Positions 1 through 9,977 of a DNA stretch of 64,000 bases are shown piece after piece (within the stretch, counting starts at the first letter, position 1; each line of letters starts with the position of its first letter). Made by a program: the position numbers and the translations under genes. A model generated the notes under the pieces. It saw nothing but the letters and a program-made list of their open reading frames with translations, had not been told where the DNA came from and ran no database searches. The stretch lies in the NCBI GenBank assembly GCA_009667805.1, contig CM019075.1, positions 15,875,493-15,939,492 of the forward strand, read 5' to 3'. This stretch comes from Leptobrachium leishanense. Its lineage: Eukaryota; Chordata; Amphibia; Anura; Megophryidae.

Positions 1-600
1 CGCAGTCAGACTATTGTCAGGCTTTGAGAAAACTCTGAACGCTGAAGGTCTGACTTTGCTGGATGCCCCTATGAGCATGGACAAGCTTCAACCCCCCGTC
101 AAATCCTTCAGGAAAGGCAGAACCCCGGGCAGCAAAGGTCTCCCCGGGTTCTTTATGTAACACTGTGGGACCTCGTGGGCCCAGACCTGCTGGACCTATA
201 TGAGGGGAGGAGGGTTGCATGCCGGACACAAAGGGCATGATCATGATCCTGTACAAACGGAAGGGGGAGAGGTTGGACCTCAAAAATTGGCACCCCCATC
301 TCTCTCATGAACGTGGACCAAAAGATCCTCGCAAAGATATTGGCGAGTCGGATGCGGAACGTACTCGGCAGGTGATCAACCCAGACCAAACCTGTGGTGT
401 TAAAGGCTGCAGAATCGCTGACAGCCTTGCATTCATTCGGGACATGATCCACTACCTAGAGGATCGCTGGGTAAGGGCTGCTCTGGTCTGTCTGGACCTT
501 TGACCGGGTGTCCCACGTGTTCATGGGTTCTGAGAAGGCTTGGTCTTTGGAAGAGATTCTGTGCTTATGTCAACTGTGACAGACCAAGGCTGCAGGGGTT
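1..600 (+). mobile_element. Tx1/L1-clade LINE reverse-transcriptase remnant
   Basis: Decayed N-terminal half of a non-LTR retrotransposon reverse transcriptase, read on the plus strand in at least two frames. Frame 2 (2-160) reads up to PGSKGLPGFF, which matches the LINE 'KAPGPDG' block, then stops. A second frame (219-500) carries YKRKGERLDLKNW, INPDQTCGVKG and AALVCLDL, which correspond to the conserved RT blocks around 'LKNWRPISL', 'NPDQTGF..GR' and the first catalytic aspartate. The reading continues after another frameshift as a 'RVSHVFMGSEKAW'-like segment to about 560. The catalytic YADD box and everything beyond are absent. It is truncated at the window edge on the left and abuts a gypsy-type LTR on the right, so the LTR element probably inserted into it. 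Clade assignment is from the wording of the RT blocks. Confidence 0.7.
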
Positions 601-612
601 AAATATTATTGT

Positions 613-844
613 GACACACCTGTATTGTATTCTGGAAGGGAGGGGTTGTGTCCCAACTGGTTTTTTTTTTCCTGTGTGTTTTTTTCAAATAAAGTGTCAG
701 TTTGCTTTTGCTGCTCAACCGCTCTGGTCATGCCTGGAGCTTTGTAGAGGGAAGGTTTGGGGGCTGCTAAAGCTGGATTTCGGGGTCCAGCTTGGAGAAA
801 GCATTTGACAGAGGCACACAGTCAGTGTGCCTGTCGGTCTGTCA
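613..844 (+). repeat. Candidate 5' LTR of the Gmr1-like element
   Basis: Noncoding stretch directly upstream of the gypsy gag. It begins with TGTGACACACC and contains an AATAAA at about 689. It ends in TGTCA just before a primer-binding-site-like stretch (TTTGGTGGTGAACGG) around 847-861. The boundaries are inferred; no matching 3' LTR was found in the window. Confidence 0.35.
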
Positions 845-914
845 CATTTGGTGGTGAACGGTGGGATTTGCTTTCTACAGTGAGCAGTCCAAACCATCAC
901 CGGGACAGCAGCGG

Positions 915-2001
915 ATGGAGCAGCGTTACATCGGCCTAAAGCAGGACACCTTCAAAGATCTGTTGGAGTCTCAAGGACAGATTGCCAGCGGCAACTCGAA
1001 AGCCACCCTAATCAGAGAACATATGGAGGGTGACCGTGCACAAGAGAGGACGAGTGAGCCTGCAGCAGGAGGGGTCCAGCCGACCGACCTTCAGAGGGAG
1101 ATCCAGTGGCAGCTTGCCCTTTACCCCACGGCTCCATCGCCAGAAATGATAACATAGATTGTGTCAAAAGCTACCCAAGTGCATCTGGCAGAGATCCAAA
1201 TAGCAGGTGGAGCGAGACCGGTGGCTGAGGTACAGAAAAGGAAGAAACTGCCGTTCGCAGCATTTCGTACCTTCCAGGACAGTCAGGAGGAGATCGACAG
1301 ATACCTGCAGGTCTTCGATGCACAGTGCGACCTGCAGGGAGTGGAGGAGGAGGATTGGGTGACGCTCCTGGTGAGCAAACTATCCAGTCGGGCACTGGAC
1401 GCCTTTGAGACTGTACCAGCAGATGACCGCAGAAACTACAAGCGGGTCAAAGAAAGAATTTTGGCCCGCTATGATATCCCCTGAGTCCCATCGACTGAAG
1501 TTCCGGCGTCTGCGGAAAAAGGAGAACCAGCCCTACACAGAACTGGCGCACCAGATGTCCCGAGCGGTGGATGCCTGGTTCACAGGCTGCCAGGTTCACA
1601 CCCTCACAGAGGCTGTCCAGCTGATCCTCCTTGAACAGCTCTACGATCAGCTGCCTGTCGAGACCAGGGACTGGGTGAAGGATAGGAAGCCTCTTACAGT
1701 AGACGGAGGGGTGGTTCTGGCAGAACCATGTACTGACATTGATGCCAGATGTACAAATCGGCCAGAGATTCACCCTATTCAGCGAGCCACTCTGGTCCCA
1801 GTCACCCCCCCTGCTGTGCCGGTGAGTCGATCCTCTGCCAGCTACCCGCTGACTCAACCGACTCCTGCACCCGTAGCTCATCAGAAGGGGCCGAGATGTT
1901 ACAGCTGGGACACATGCGACAACACTGTCCCCGGAACCAGAACACCTCACCCTGGAACCGAGCTCCATCCGGTTCCTCCCGAGCAGCCATTCACTGCATA
2001 G
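915..2001 (+). pseudogene. Gag of Gmr1-like gypsy element (SCAN-like capsid)
   Basis: Broken gag. The reading starts at the ATG at 915, with a SAP-like segment (LKQDTFKDLLESQG) in the first 40 residues. It is interrupted by a stop at 1155-1157, continues in the same frame to a stop at 1482, then shifts frame near 1470-1490. The next frame carries the capsid core: KFRRLRKKENQPYTELAHQM, then LILLEQLYDQLP and DWVKDRKP. These match the SCAN-domain signature (LEQFL..LP...WV). SCAN domains of vertebrate zinc-finger proteins are known to derive from Gmr1-like capsids. A degenerate zinc knuckle (CYSWD... / HCPR) sits near 1895-1935, split by another frameshift. It is not expected to make a working capsid. 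Confidence 0.65.
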
Positions 2002-2051
2002 AGCCTCCATCGGCAGTGAAAATGTCCTGATGGGAAGAGGAGGCATTTGAA

Positions 2052-2705
2052 GTGCTGCATGAAGCTGACCCAGTCCAGGCGGCTTCCGTTGAGAACCGGC
2101 AGCACCATCAGCAAACCGTCAGCGTGAACGGCCGGAACGCCCAAGGGCTCCAAGATAGCGGGACCACCATCACTTTGATCCAGCCCAAAATGGTGGCGAG
2201 TCGGGATCATACTGGTCGGGCGATTGCCGTGCGGGTGGCCGGCGGAATAATATTGAAGATTCCTACAGCCCAGGTCTACCTAGACTGGGGAACCGATGCC
2301 CGAGAGTTCGAAGTCGGCATTATGCGAGACCTACCAGCAGATGTGCTCCTAGGCAATGATTTGGGTAACCTCTCCTCCTCCTTCCAGGCTGGCGGTGCTC
2401 CAGAGGTTTACCCAGTTGCCACAAGACAGCAGGCAAGAGAGGCAGAACTGGCACTAGATGACGGGAACCAGGTAAACCCTGACAAAATTGAGACCGACCT
2501 ATCCCTGCCTACCTTTCCCTGGGTTCCCCATGCCCAATTTGCCCAAGACATCCTTAATGATCCTTCCCTGGCCAAATATCGGGAGCGAGCTGGGACTGAC
2601 CCCGGGGGTTTAGGGGGCGATAGGGTGGAGTGGGGCCTGCTGTATAGGTTTATGGAAGGTACGGGAAAGCACCCAGTACCCAAAAAGCAGCTAGTGGTTC
2701 CCTGA
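2052..2705 (+). pseudogene. Retropepsin-like protease of gypsy element
   Basis: Open frame of 217 codons. Residues around 2148-2190 read LQDSGTTITLIQP. This is the catalytic Asp-Ser-Gly triad of retrotransposon aspartic proteases, where Asp-Thr-Gly or Asp-Ser-Gly is usual. About 60 residues later ADVLLGNDLG matches the second conserved retropepsin block (ILG.D). The rest (2440-2700) is a linker of the kind seen ahead of integrase and ends at QLVVP plus a stop at 2703. The protease core itself looks intact; the missing piece is its in-frame link to gag. Confidence 0.6.
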
Positions 2706-3245
2706 AAATATAGGTCCCACCTCCTCCGCATGGGGCACGACATTCCCCTTGCGGAACACCTCAGTGTGACTAAAACCCATCACTGAGTCACCCATCTCTT
2801 CTTATGGCCTGGGGTAACCGATGATATCCAGCAATACTGCCGTACCTGTGACGTTTGCCAGCGGGTGGGGAAAAAGGGTGACCACTCCAAAGTTTCCCTC
2901 TACCTAGGAGATTATCTCAGACCAAGGGACGCAGTTTACCGCCGACCTGACCCGGCAGCTCTGGAAACTATGCAGGATAAAACCCCTGTATAGCTCCGTC
3001 TACCATCCTCAGACAAACGGACTGTGTGAGCGGTTCAATGGAACGTTGAAGCAGCTGCTTCGTAAGTTTGCTACCTCTCACAAGGACTGGGAGAGATTCT
3101 TGCCGTACCTCCTGTTTGCTTACCAGGAGGTGCCCCAGGAAGCGACCAGATTCTCCCCATTTGAGTTATTGTATAGGAGGAGGGTGAGGGGGCCATTAGA
3201 TCTGATTAGAGCCCACTGGGGGGAGGGGGTGCAGGATCCTTCTAT
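2706..3245 (+). pseudogene. Integrase fragments of gypsy element
   Basis: Across stops and frameshifts the translation gives YRSHLLRMGHDIPLAEHL, then an HHCC zinc-finger-like segment ending CRTCDVCQRVGKKG (2830-2880). After a gap come the C-terminal core pieces (SDKRTV..., QTNGLCERFNGTLKQLL around 3010-3060) and WERFLPYLLFAYQEVPQEAT (3085-3150). The central catalytic DDE region is mostly lost: 2890-2950 runs straight into late-core sequence. The fragment stops at about 3245. The Cys-x2-Cys and the NG..ERF block make integrase identity secure; function is lost. Confidence 0.65.
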
Positions 3246-3250
3246 TGTAG

Positions 3251-3853
3251 GGTATGTTTTTTTTTTTTATATTTGAAATTTTTTATTTTGCAATAGGTCA
3301 GCTTACACACAAAAAGTGAGGGCCTCGCAGGACCACAAGTGGACTTCAATCAAAGCACAGCATAATGAAAATAACAAAGTGAGGGCCTCGTGTGGCCACT
3401 CGAGTCATCTACTGTATAACAGCATAGCACAGGGATCTCAAACTCACGGCTCCCCAGATGTTTTTGCCTACAAGTCCCAGAATGCTTTGAATGCAATAGA
3501 TGGCCGTGGAATCATGGGAGTTGTAGTTCAGAAACATCAGGGGGGCCAGAGTTTGAGAACCCTGGCATAGCATAAAGAAAAAGAATAAAAATTAACAAAA
3601 ACACAGCGTGAGATATTACGAAAAGTTATCTACAGACATTCAAAATAATAAGAGGGAGGAAAAAATAAAACGGGGCAGTGGCAATGGCCAAAGCTGTGCC
3701 TTCCCTGACTTATTCCTGCGAACCTGCAGGGCCAGGGGGAACAAGTGGCACGGGGGGGGGGGGGAAAGTCTGCAAAAGACATCTCAAAAATTAAACTGGT
3801 CTGGTGAAAAAAAAAAAAACATCCACAGCGAACTTCTCAGACGGAACAATTTA
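3251..3853. other. Non-coding, A/T-tailed repeat debris
   Basis: Begins with a T11 run and a T-rich stretch, which would be the poly(A) end of a minus-strand retroposon. It contains a small hAT MITE (separate entry), a G10 run near 3750 and A-runs near 3810. The short ORFs here have no recognisable domain. Confidence 0.4.
3430..3564. mobile_element. hAT-type MITE with 8-bp TSD
   Basis: Ends are CAGGGATCTCAAACTC and its inverse GAGTTTGAGAACCCTG. The flanking 8-bp target-site duplication GCATAGCA (3422-3429 and 3565-3572) is perfect. The interior has the 'AATCATGGGAGTTGTAGTTC' type of sequence shared by several other elements in this window. Confidence 0.85.
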
Positions 3854-4278
3854 GGCTAGGGTCAGACTGAGGCAGTGCGAACGCGCGTTCTGGCGCACTT
3901 AATCACGGCCGTGCTAGCAGCAGATGCCGGGCAATGACGGCCAATATACGAAGTACGGTCGCACAAAAGTCCGGCTGCGCAACGCAAGTGGAAAATGAAC
4001 GCATTTTTTCGAGAACGTTAAACCACTAGTACTGACGTACAGAGTGCGCTGCGTCCGCTAGCGGCGTGTGTGCGTGAATTGGAGAAATCAGACGCTGCTA
4101 ATGTCCGGCCAACATAACGTCCAGATGCAAGAAGTGTTTTATTGATGATCCGTACAAAATCACGGATGAAACTGCGCATAGTATGACCGCTATTGCGTAT
4201 TCTGTGAAAAAATATGTCCATTCTTCGAACGCACATTTTCACGGACAACGTGAAAAATGCGTTAGTCTGACCCTAGCC
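3854..4278. mobile_element. TTAA-type MITE, family A, copy 1
   Basis: About 425 bp with inverted ends beginning GGCTAGGGTCAGAC and ending GTCTGACCCTAGCC. Flanks are TTTA on the left and TTAA on the right, close to a TTAA target duplication. The interior matches four other copies in this window. Confidence 0.8.
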
Positions 4279-4299
4279 TTAAGTGGGACAGAGTCCTCA

Positions 4300-4940
4300 A
4301 ACAACATCAGGGGGGGTGAAGGAGAGGCATCTCGTGAGGGCCAGAAAGAAGGGGCAAAAGGAGTCCGCTCAGCCAGTGTCTCTTAATGGCTGCAGGCGCA
4401 GCACAGGCAGGGCGGCGCACGAGAGACCCGGCCAGCAGGGAGACACAGGCCCGGTGCGTAAGAGCGAGACCAGCGGGTCAAGGAAACATCCCTGTGTGCC
4501 GCCATAGCCGCTGTCAGCATCTCAAGCAGAGGCTGTCGGCGAAATCAGCGCAGAAAATGGCAAGGGGGAGCCATGCGGCCCCATCCATTCGGACTCCGCG
4601 ATAGGGATGCCAGTCGCCTCTGGACACTGTTTGGTAGCAGCATGCATTTCCGTGATTCCCCTCGGCCGCAAACAAGTAGCTCTCGGCTGTCAGGCATCTC
4701 TAGGTTCTGCAGCGGGGAGGACTTCTTCATCTCCAAGGCGGTCGGTGGCATCAGCGGATCCAGCGCACCCTCCCTGGCCCGCAGCACTCCGGCCCTCTCT
4801 CGGATCATGCAGGCATCCGGGGTAGACCGAACACCTCCGCAGGCGCCATCCCAGCCAGGCCGTGGCACAACCACGTCGCAGCACACCGACCCCAGTTCCA
4901 TCGGCCAAACATCTGGAGCGGTCTATTCATCCAGGCTGTA
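4300..4940. other. GC-rich sequence of unknown nature
   Basis: GC-rich relative to both flanks, with overlapping open frames on both strands (for example 4573-4941 plus and 4545-4901 minus), none with a recognisable domain. It may be the 5' region of a decayed retroelement into which the MITE at 3854 inserted. There are no splice sites or homology clear enough to call a gene. Confidence 0.3.
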
Positions 4941-4944
4941 GGTA

Positions 4945-5550
4945 GAGGATGGCATAGCGGTAGTGTCACTACCTTAGAACTGTGTGACTTGGGTTCAAAT
5001 CCTGGACTCCACCTAAATATATCAGCCTATGTATTTAATATTCAATGAAGTGTGCTTTTTACATGCTTACATCACTCATCTCAGCATCATGGTTAAGATC
5101 CGGCTGTCTTGTATATGTCGGTACAGGATGGCATAGCAGTAGCATCACTACCTTGCAACTGTGTGACCTGGGTTCAAATCCTGGATCCTACCTAAAATGT
5201 CAGCCTATATCTTTAATATTCAATGAAGAATATTTTTTAAATGCTTACATACCTCGTCTCCGTATCATGGTTAAGATCCGGCTATATTGTTTCTGTCAGT
5301 ACAGGATGGCATGGTGGTATTGTCACTACTTGGGAACTGTGGGACCTGGGTTCTAAATCCTGGACTCTTCCTAAATATCAGTCTATGTCTTTAATGTTCA
5401 ATGAAGTGAGCTTTTTAAATACTTACACACCTCGTCTCCGTATCATGGTTAAGATCCGGCTGTCTTGTTTCTGTCGGTACGGTTTGGTCTAATGGTAGTA
5501 TCACTACCTTGGACTGGTGCATCCTGAGTTCAAATCCCTGGTTAGAATCC
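4945..5550 (+). repeat. Plus-strand block of four tRNA-like units
   Basis: Units start near 4947, 5123, 5302 and 5480. The first three share GGATGGCAT and end in a GGATCC or GGACTC-type acceptor side. The fourth has the GGTTTGGTCTAATGG variant and reads into the 55-bp tandem repeat. Confidence 0.7.
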
Positions 5551-5700
5551 ATATCACAAGAGCCCTGTGATGTAAAGAGTGGATGGTGCAAATGGTGCAG
5601 GATCCATATCACAAGAGCTTTGTGATGTAAAGAGTGGATGGTGCAAATGGTGCAGGATCCATATCACAAGAGCTTTGTGATGTAAAGAAAGTGTGGATGG
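5546..5700 (+). repeat. 55-bp tandem repeat, about 2.7 copies
   Basis: The motif ATCCATATCACAAGAGC recurs at 5547, 5602 and 5657, giving a period of exactly 55 bp. It is part of the outer arm of the foldback that follows. Confidence 0.8.
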
Positions 5701-6330
5701 GGGGTGGATGAGGATGGAGATGAGATAGGGTGGGGGTGGATAAAATAGGGATTAGGCTCTCTCTTCAAGCCTTTCGTTCTGCTGAGAAAGGCTTGAGGAG
5801 AGTAGCATGGGAGTAAATCTGAGCTGTTTCCTGATTGCAGTATGTGAAGCATGAGCGTATGTAGTAATGATTAGTAGCTCACACTACATGTGAGTAAATC
5901 TGAGCTGTATCTCTGATTGAAACATGAGAGTACATAGTAATGATTAGTAACTCGCACTACTAATAGTTACTTTTGCTAGTTATTACTACTAGAAATTAAT
6001 TTTATACTTAACAAAAAAATAACTTGGTAATTATTTATTTTCTGTTACTATTCATTAATACATACTCTCATATTTCAATCAAGAAACAGCTCAGATTTAC
6101 TCTCATCAAACCCTTCTGGGGATAATGAAAGGTTTGAAGAGCACTAATCTTATGGACTAGCCAGATACTTGAACTCAGGACCAGGACCACCTGTGCCATC
6201 CAGACCATCCACTCTTTTTACATCACAAGGGTCTACCATCCTGACCATCCACTCTTTACATCACAAGGGTCTGCCATCCAGACCACCCATGCCATTCACT
6301 CTATACATCACAAGGCTCTTGTGATATGAA
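5700..6330. repeat. Long foldback centred near 6005
   Basis: The left arm (GAGTAAATCTGAGCTG..., ATGATTAGTAACTCGCACTAC, 5880-5960) pairs with the right arm at about 6049-6110 (CTGTTACTATTCATTA... CAGCTCAGATTTACTC). The outer arms, with ATCACAAGAGC and GCTCTTGTGAT motifs, extend the inverted symmetry to about 5550 and 6330. The loop is AT-rich. Confidence 0.7.
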
Positions 6331-7085
6331 TCTGGCCTGACCAGGGATTTGAACTCAAGACACACCAGTCCAAGGTAGTGATACTACCATTACACCAAAC
6401 CATACCAACAGATACAAGACAGCCGGATCCTAACCATGATACGGAGACGAGGTGTGTAAGCATTTAAAAAGCACACTTCAACAAACATTAAAGACATAGG
6501 CTGATATATTTAGGTAAAGTCCAGGATTTGAACTCAAGACACACTGTCCCAAGGTAGTGACACTACCATTAGACCAAACCATACCTACAGATACAATCCA
6601 GCTGGATCTTAACCATGATACGGAGACGAGGTGTGTAAATATTTAAAAAGCATAATTCATTGAATATTAAAGACATAGGCTGATATACTTAGGTAGAGTC
6701 AAGGATTTGAACCCAGGTCACACAGTTCCAAGGTAGTGACACTACAATTACGCCAAACCATACAGACAGGTACAAGATAGATAGATCTTAACCATGATAC
6801 GGAGATGAGGTGTGTAAGTATTTAAAAAGCACAATTCATTGAACATTAAAGACATAGGCTGATAAATTTAGGTAGAATCCAGGATTTGAACTCAGAATGC
6901 ACTCTTCCAAGGTAAGTGATACTACCATTACACCAAACCATACCAACAGATACAAGGGATACAAGGTATGTAAGCATTTAAAAAGCACACTTCGTTGAAT
7001 ATTAAAGACATAGGCTGATATATTTAGGTAGGATCCAGGATTTGAACCCAGGTCAGACATTTCCAAAGAAGTGACACTACCCCTA
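6330..7085 (-). repeat. Minus-strand block of five tRNA-like units
   Basis: Reverse-complement B-boxes (GGATTTGAACTC or GGATTTGAACCC) lie near 6344, 6527, 6710, 6884 and 7038. Each is followed by AAGGTAGTGAYACTAC and the conserved spacer with ATTTAAAAAGCA. Confidence 0.7.
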
Positions 7086-7219
7086 TGCCATCCAATAAAT
7101 TGCTCCTGGTGTACAGGAGCTGGTTAGTAGTACTGGTACTGGTATTGGTAATATTAAATTCATTCTTTTTGAATGCTTACATACCTCGTCTCCGTATCAT
7201 GGTTAAGATCTGGCTGTTT

Positions 7220-7475
7220 TGTATCTGTTGTAGAAGATGGCATAGTGGTAGTGTTGCTACCTTGGAAATGTCTGACCTGGGTTCAAATCCTGGATCCTAC
7301 CTAAATATATCAACATAAGTCTTTAATATTCAATGAAGTGTGGTTTTTTAAATGCTTATACACCTCGTCTCCGTATCATGGTTAAGATCCGGCTGTCTTT
7401 TATCTGTTGGTACTTTGGCATAATGGTAGTATCACTACCTTGCAATGGTGTGTCCTGAGTTCAAATCCCTGGTCA
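7220..7475 (+). repeat. Plus-strand pair of tRNA-like units
   Basis: Two units starting near 7225 and 7408 with B-boxes GGGTTCAAATCC and GAGTTCAAATCC. The second runs into the left arm of the next foldback. Confidence 0.65.
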
Positions 7476-7920
7476 AAGCAGATCCATCACAAGAGCCTTG
7501 TGATTTAAAGAGTGTATGTTGTGGATGGCACAGGTGGTCTGAATGGTGGATGGTTAATGTGAGGGTGGCTAAGATAGGGATTGGCTCTCTCTTCAAACCA
7601 TTCATTATCCCCAGAAAGGTTTGACGAGAGTAATGTGAGACTCAATATGAGAGCTTGTAATAATGAATAGTAACTCACACTACTGAATAGAAAATTGGTT
7701 GCCAACTTTTGCTAGTATAATTTTCTAGTAGCAATCAAGTTACTAATAGTACTACTTTAGAAAGTTTTTATACTAGGAAACTTTAGTAACTTATTTTCTA
7801 TTCAGTAGTGTGAGTTACTATTCATTATTACAGGCCACCCGTGCCATTCAGGTACCCATGCCATCCAGACCATTCACTCTTTACATCACAAGCCTCTTGT
7901 GATATGGATCCAGCCTGACC
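7476..7920. repeat. Long foldback centred near 7745
   Basis: The segment TAATGAATAGTAACTCACAC followed by TACTGAATAG (7648-7690) is inverted as CTATTCAGTAGTGTGAGTTA at about 7799-7818. Outer arms pair the ATCACAAGAGCC segment near 7487 with ATCACAAGCCTCTTGTGAT near 7886. It is a diverged copy of the 6005 foldback. Confidence 0.7.
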
Positions 7921-9310
7921 AAAGATTTGAACTCAGGATGCATCATTCCAAGGCAGTGATACTACCATTACGCCACACCATACCAACTGAAACAAGCCCA
8001 CCGGATCTTAACCATGATACGGAGACGAGCTATGTAAGCATTTAAAAAGAACACTTCAATGAACATTAAAGACATAGGCTGATATATTTAGGTAGCGTCC
8101 AGGATTTGAGCTCAAGACACACCAGTCTAAGGTAGTGACACTTCCATTACACCAAACCATACCTACAGATTCAAGACAGCCGGTTCCTAACAATGATACG
8201 GAGACGAGGTATGTAAGCCTTTAAAAAGCACACTTCATTGAATATTAAAGACATATATTGATATTTTTGGGTAGGATCCAGGATTTGAACCCAGGTCACA
8301 CAGTTCCAAGGTAGTGACACTACCACCATGCCATCCTGTACCGACAGACACAAGACAGCCGGATCTTAACCATGATACGGAGACGAGGTATGTAAGCATT
8401 TAAAAAGCACCGTTTATTGAAGACATAGGCTGATATTTTTGGGTAGGATCCAGGAATTGAACCTAGGTCACACAGTTCCAAGGTAGTGATGCTACTGCTG
8501 CGCCATCCTCTACATACAGGTCCAAGCCAGCCGGATCTTAACCATGATACAGAGATGAGGTATGTAAGCATTTAAAAAGCACAATTCATTGAACATTAAA
8601 GACATAGGCTGATATATTTAGGTAGAGTCCAAGATTTGAACCCAGTTCACAGGTAGTGACAATACCACTATGCCATCCTGCACTAACAGTCACAAGACAG
8701 CCGGATCTTAACCATGATACAGAGACAAGGTATGTCAGCATTTTGAAAAGGGCACCTCATAAAATTTTACCAATACCAGTACCAGTACTACTAACCAGCT
8801 CCTGTATAGCAGGTGCAATTTATTTTATGATCCAAAAACAAGGCAAATAAATAAAGTGACCTTCACAGAGGGATGTAGGTACCAAAACCACAGAAAATGA
8901 ATATGGGAATTGGCCTGTAGGAAATCAAACCTGCATCATACAGTTCCAAGGTGGTGACATTATCACCATGCTATCCTCTACCTACAGATACAGCGCAGCA
9001 AGATTTTAGTGTAAACATTAAAAAAAGGGCACCTCAATAAATATTAAAGACGTAGGGTGATATATTTAGCTAGAGTCCAGGATTTGAACTTTGGTCTCAC
9101 AGTTTCAAGGTAGCGACACTACCACCATGTTACCCTCCACTGACAGATGAAAGGCAGCCGGATCTTCACCATGATCCGGAGACGAGGTATGTAAGCATTC
9201 AAAAAATATCGTGGACGTATGTTGATGTGTATATATATATGTACCACAGACACGTATCAGAGAACTGGCTTGGATTAGAACCCTGGTCACCCAGTTACAT
9301 GGTACATCTG
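7920..9310 (-). repeat. Minus-strand block of about eight tRNA-like units
   Basis: Reverse B-boxes lie near 7925, 8104, 8283, 8452, 8633, 8930 (degenerate), 9081 and 9268 (degenerate). Divergence grows towards the right end. One unit near 8632 has lost about 10 bp between B- and A-box. Confidence 0.65.
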
Positions 9311-9345
9311 AGATAGTGTTAAGTAATTTCTGTAAACCAGGCACT

Positions 9346-9977
9346 TAGATATTTTTGGGGTAAGCTAGTTTAAAAATACCAGGCCTTTTCCCCAATATGT
9401 GTCCGTGGTTTAGGCACCATGGATGGTACCAAAATATATCAGCATAACTTCTACGATATTTATTGAAGCGCCCTTTTTAAATGATCATTTATAAATTTTG
9501 GATAAATTTGTGTTTGTTTTTTTTCTGGTGGTGGCTGGTGGGGTAACAGGTTCTCCATTTATTATTATTATTATTTTTTATAAAGACTTCCCCATAGAAT
9601 ATATAACCACAAAGGTTTGGATGATAAAATGTGTAAAAATAAATTTGCACGCTGTTTTTTTATATATTTAATAGATAGAAATGACACACGTTGAATCTCC
9701 GGAGTCTGCTGAAAATAATGATATATAAATTGTCTGGGTTCTGCAATAAACCCATGTCTTCAAATTGCCTTTACTAAGCCTCTATGCTTAGTAAAGGTTG
9801 AGTGCTGCCCTCCTGGTGTATTTTGTGTGTGAAGATATGTATATATATATTTTTTAATCTGAGTTATTTCAAGTTAAACCGTCCCCTTTTCTCCTGTGAC
9901 ATGCGATGCTCCTCCTCTTCGGCTCAGGGCTTCCAAAATCCAGCAGTCTCTGGAGCGACTTACACAATCTGCATAAG
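9346..9977. other. AT-rich non-coding stretch with a short perfect hairpin
   Basis: No gene seen. It holds simple ATT and TA runs and, at 9768-9797, a perfect 12-bp stem (CCTTTACTAAGC / GCTTAGTAAAGG) with a 6-nt loop. Confidence 0.6.

Larger units (their letters stand above)
845..3250 (+). mobile_element. Gmr1-like Ty3/gypsy retrotransposon, internal region, degenerate
   Basis: Ordered remnants of gag (915-2001), aspartic protease (about 2052-2370) and integrase (about 2706-3245), all on the plus strand with stops and frameshifts between them. No reverse transcriptase or RNase H lies between protease and integrase. That matches either the Gmr1 layout, in which integrase precedes RT, or a deletion. 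The element is cut off at about 3250, where a T-rich stretch begins, so nothing 3' of integrase remains. It is a dead copy. Confidence 0.7.
7086..8830. repeat. Distant inverted pair bracketing part of the array
   Basis: TGTACAGGAGCTGGTTAGTA at about 7110-7129 is the near-inverse of TACTAACCAGCTCCTGTATA at about 8789-8808. The flanking TACTGGTACTGGTATTGG is likewise inverted to CCAATACCAGTACCAGTA. This implies a large-scale inversion-duplication in the array. Confidence 0.7.
4945..9345. repeat. Tandem and inverted array of about 19 tRNA-like units
   Basis: Each unit has a roughly 65-70 bp tRNA-like part: an A-box such as TGGCATAGCGGTAG or TGGTCTAATGGTAG, then CACTACCTTG, then a B-box GGGTTCAAATCC or GAGTTCAAATCC. 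A conserved spacer of about 108 bp follows and contains a T-run (CTTTTTAAATGC). The repeat period in the first block is about 178 bp. Units run plus at 4945-5550 and 7220-7475, and minus at 6330-7085 and 7920-9310. The tRNA-like part folds poorly as a full cloverleaf; the T-stem needs wobble pairs. It is therefore called a tRNA-derived repeat, not a tRNA gene. Confidence 0.7.

Noticed and set aside
4545..4941. Overlapping frames of about 120 codons on opposite strands as a gene
   Set aside because: GC-rich sequence gives open frames on both strands; no domain, no splice context.
4947..5560. Genuine tRNA genes
   Set aside because: A- and B-boxes are good, but acceptor and anticodon stems pair poorly and no anticodon loop is consistent between units.
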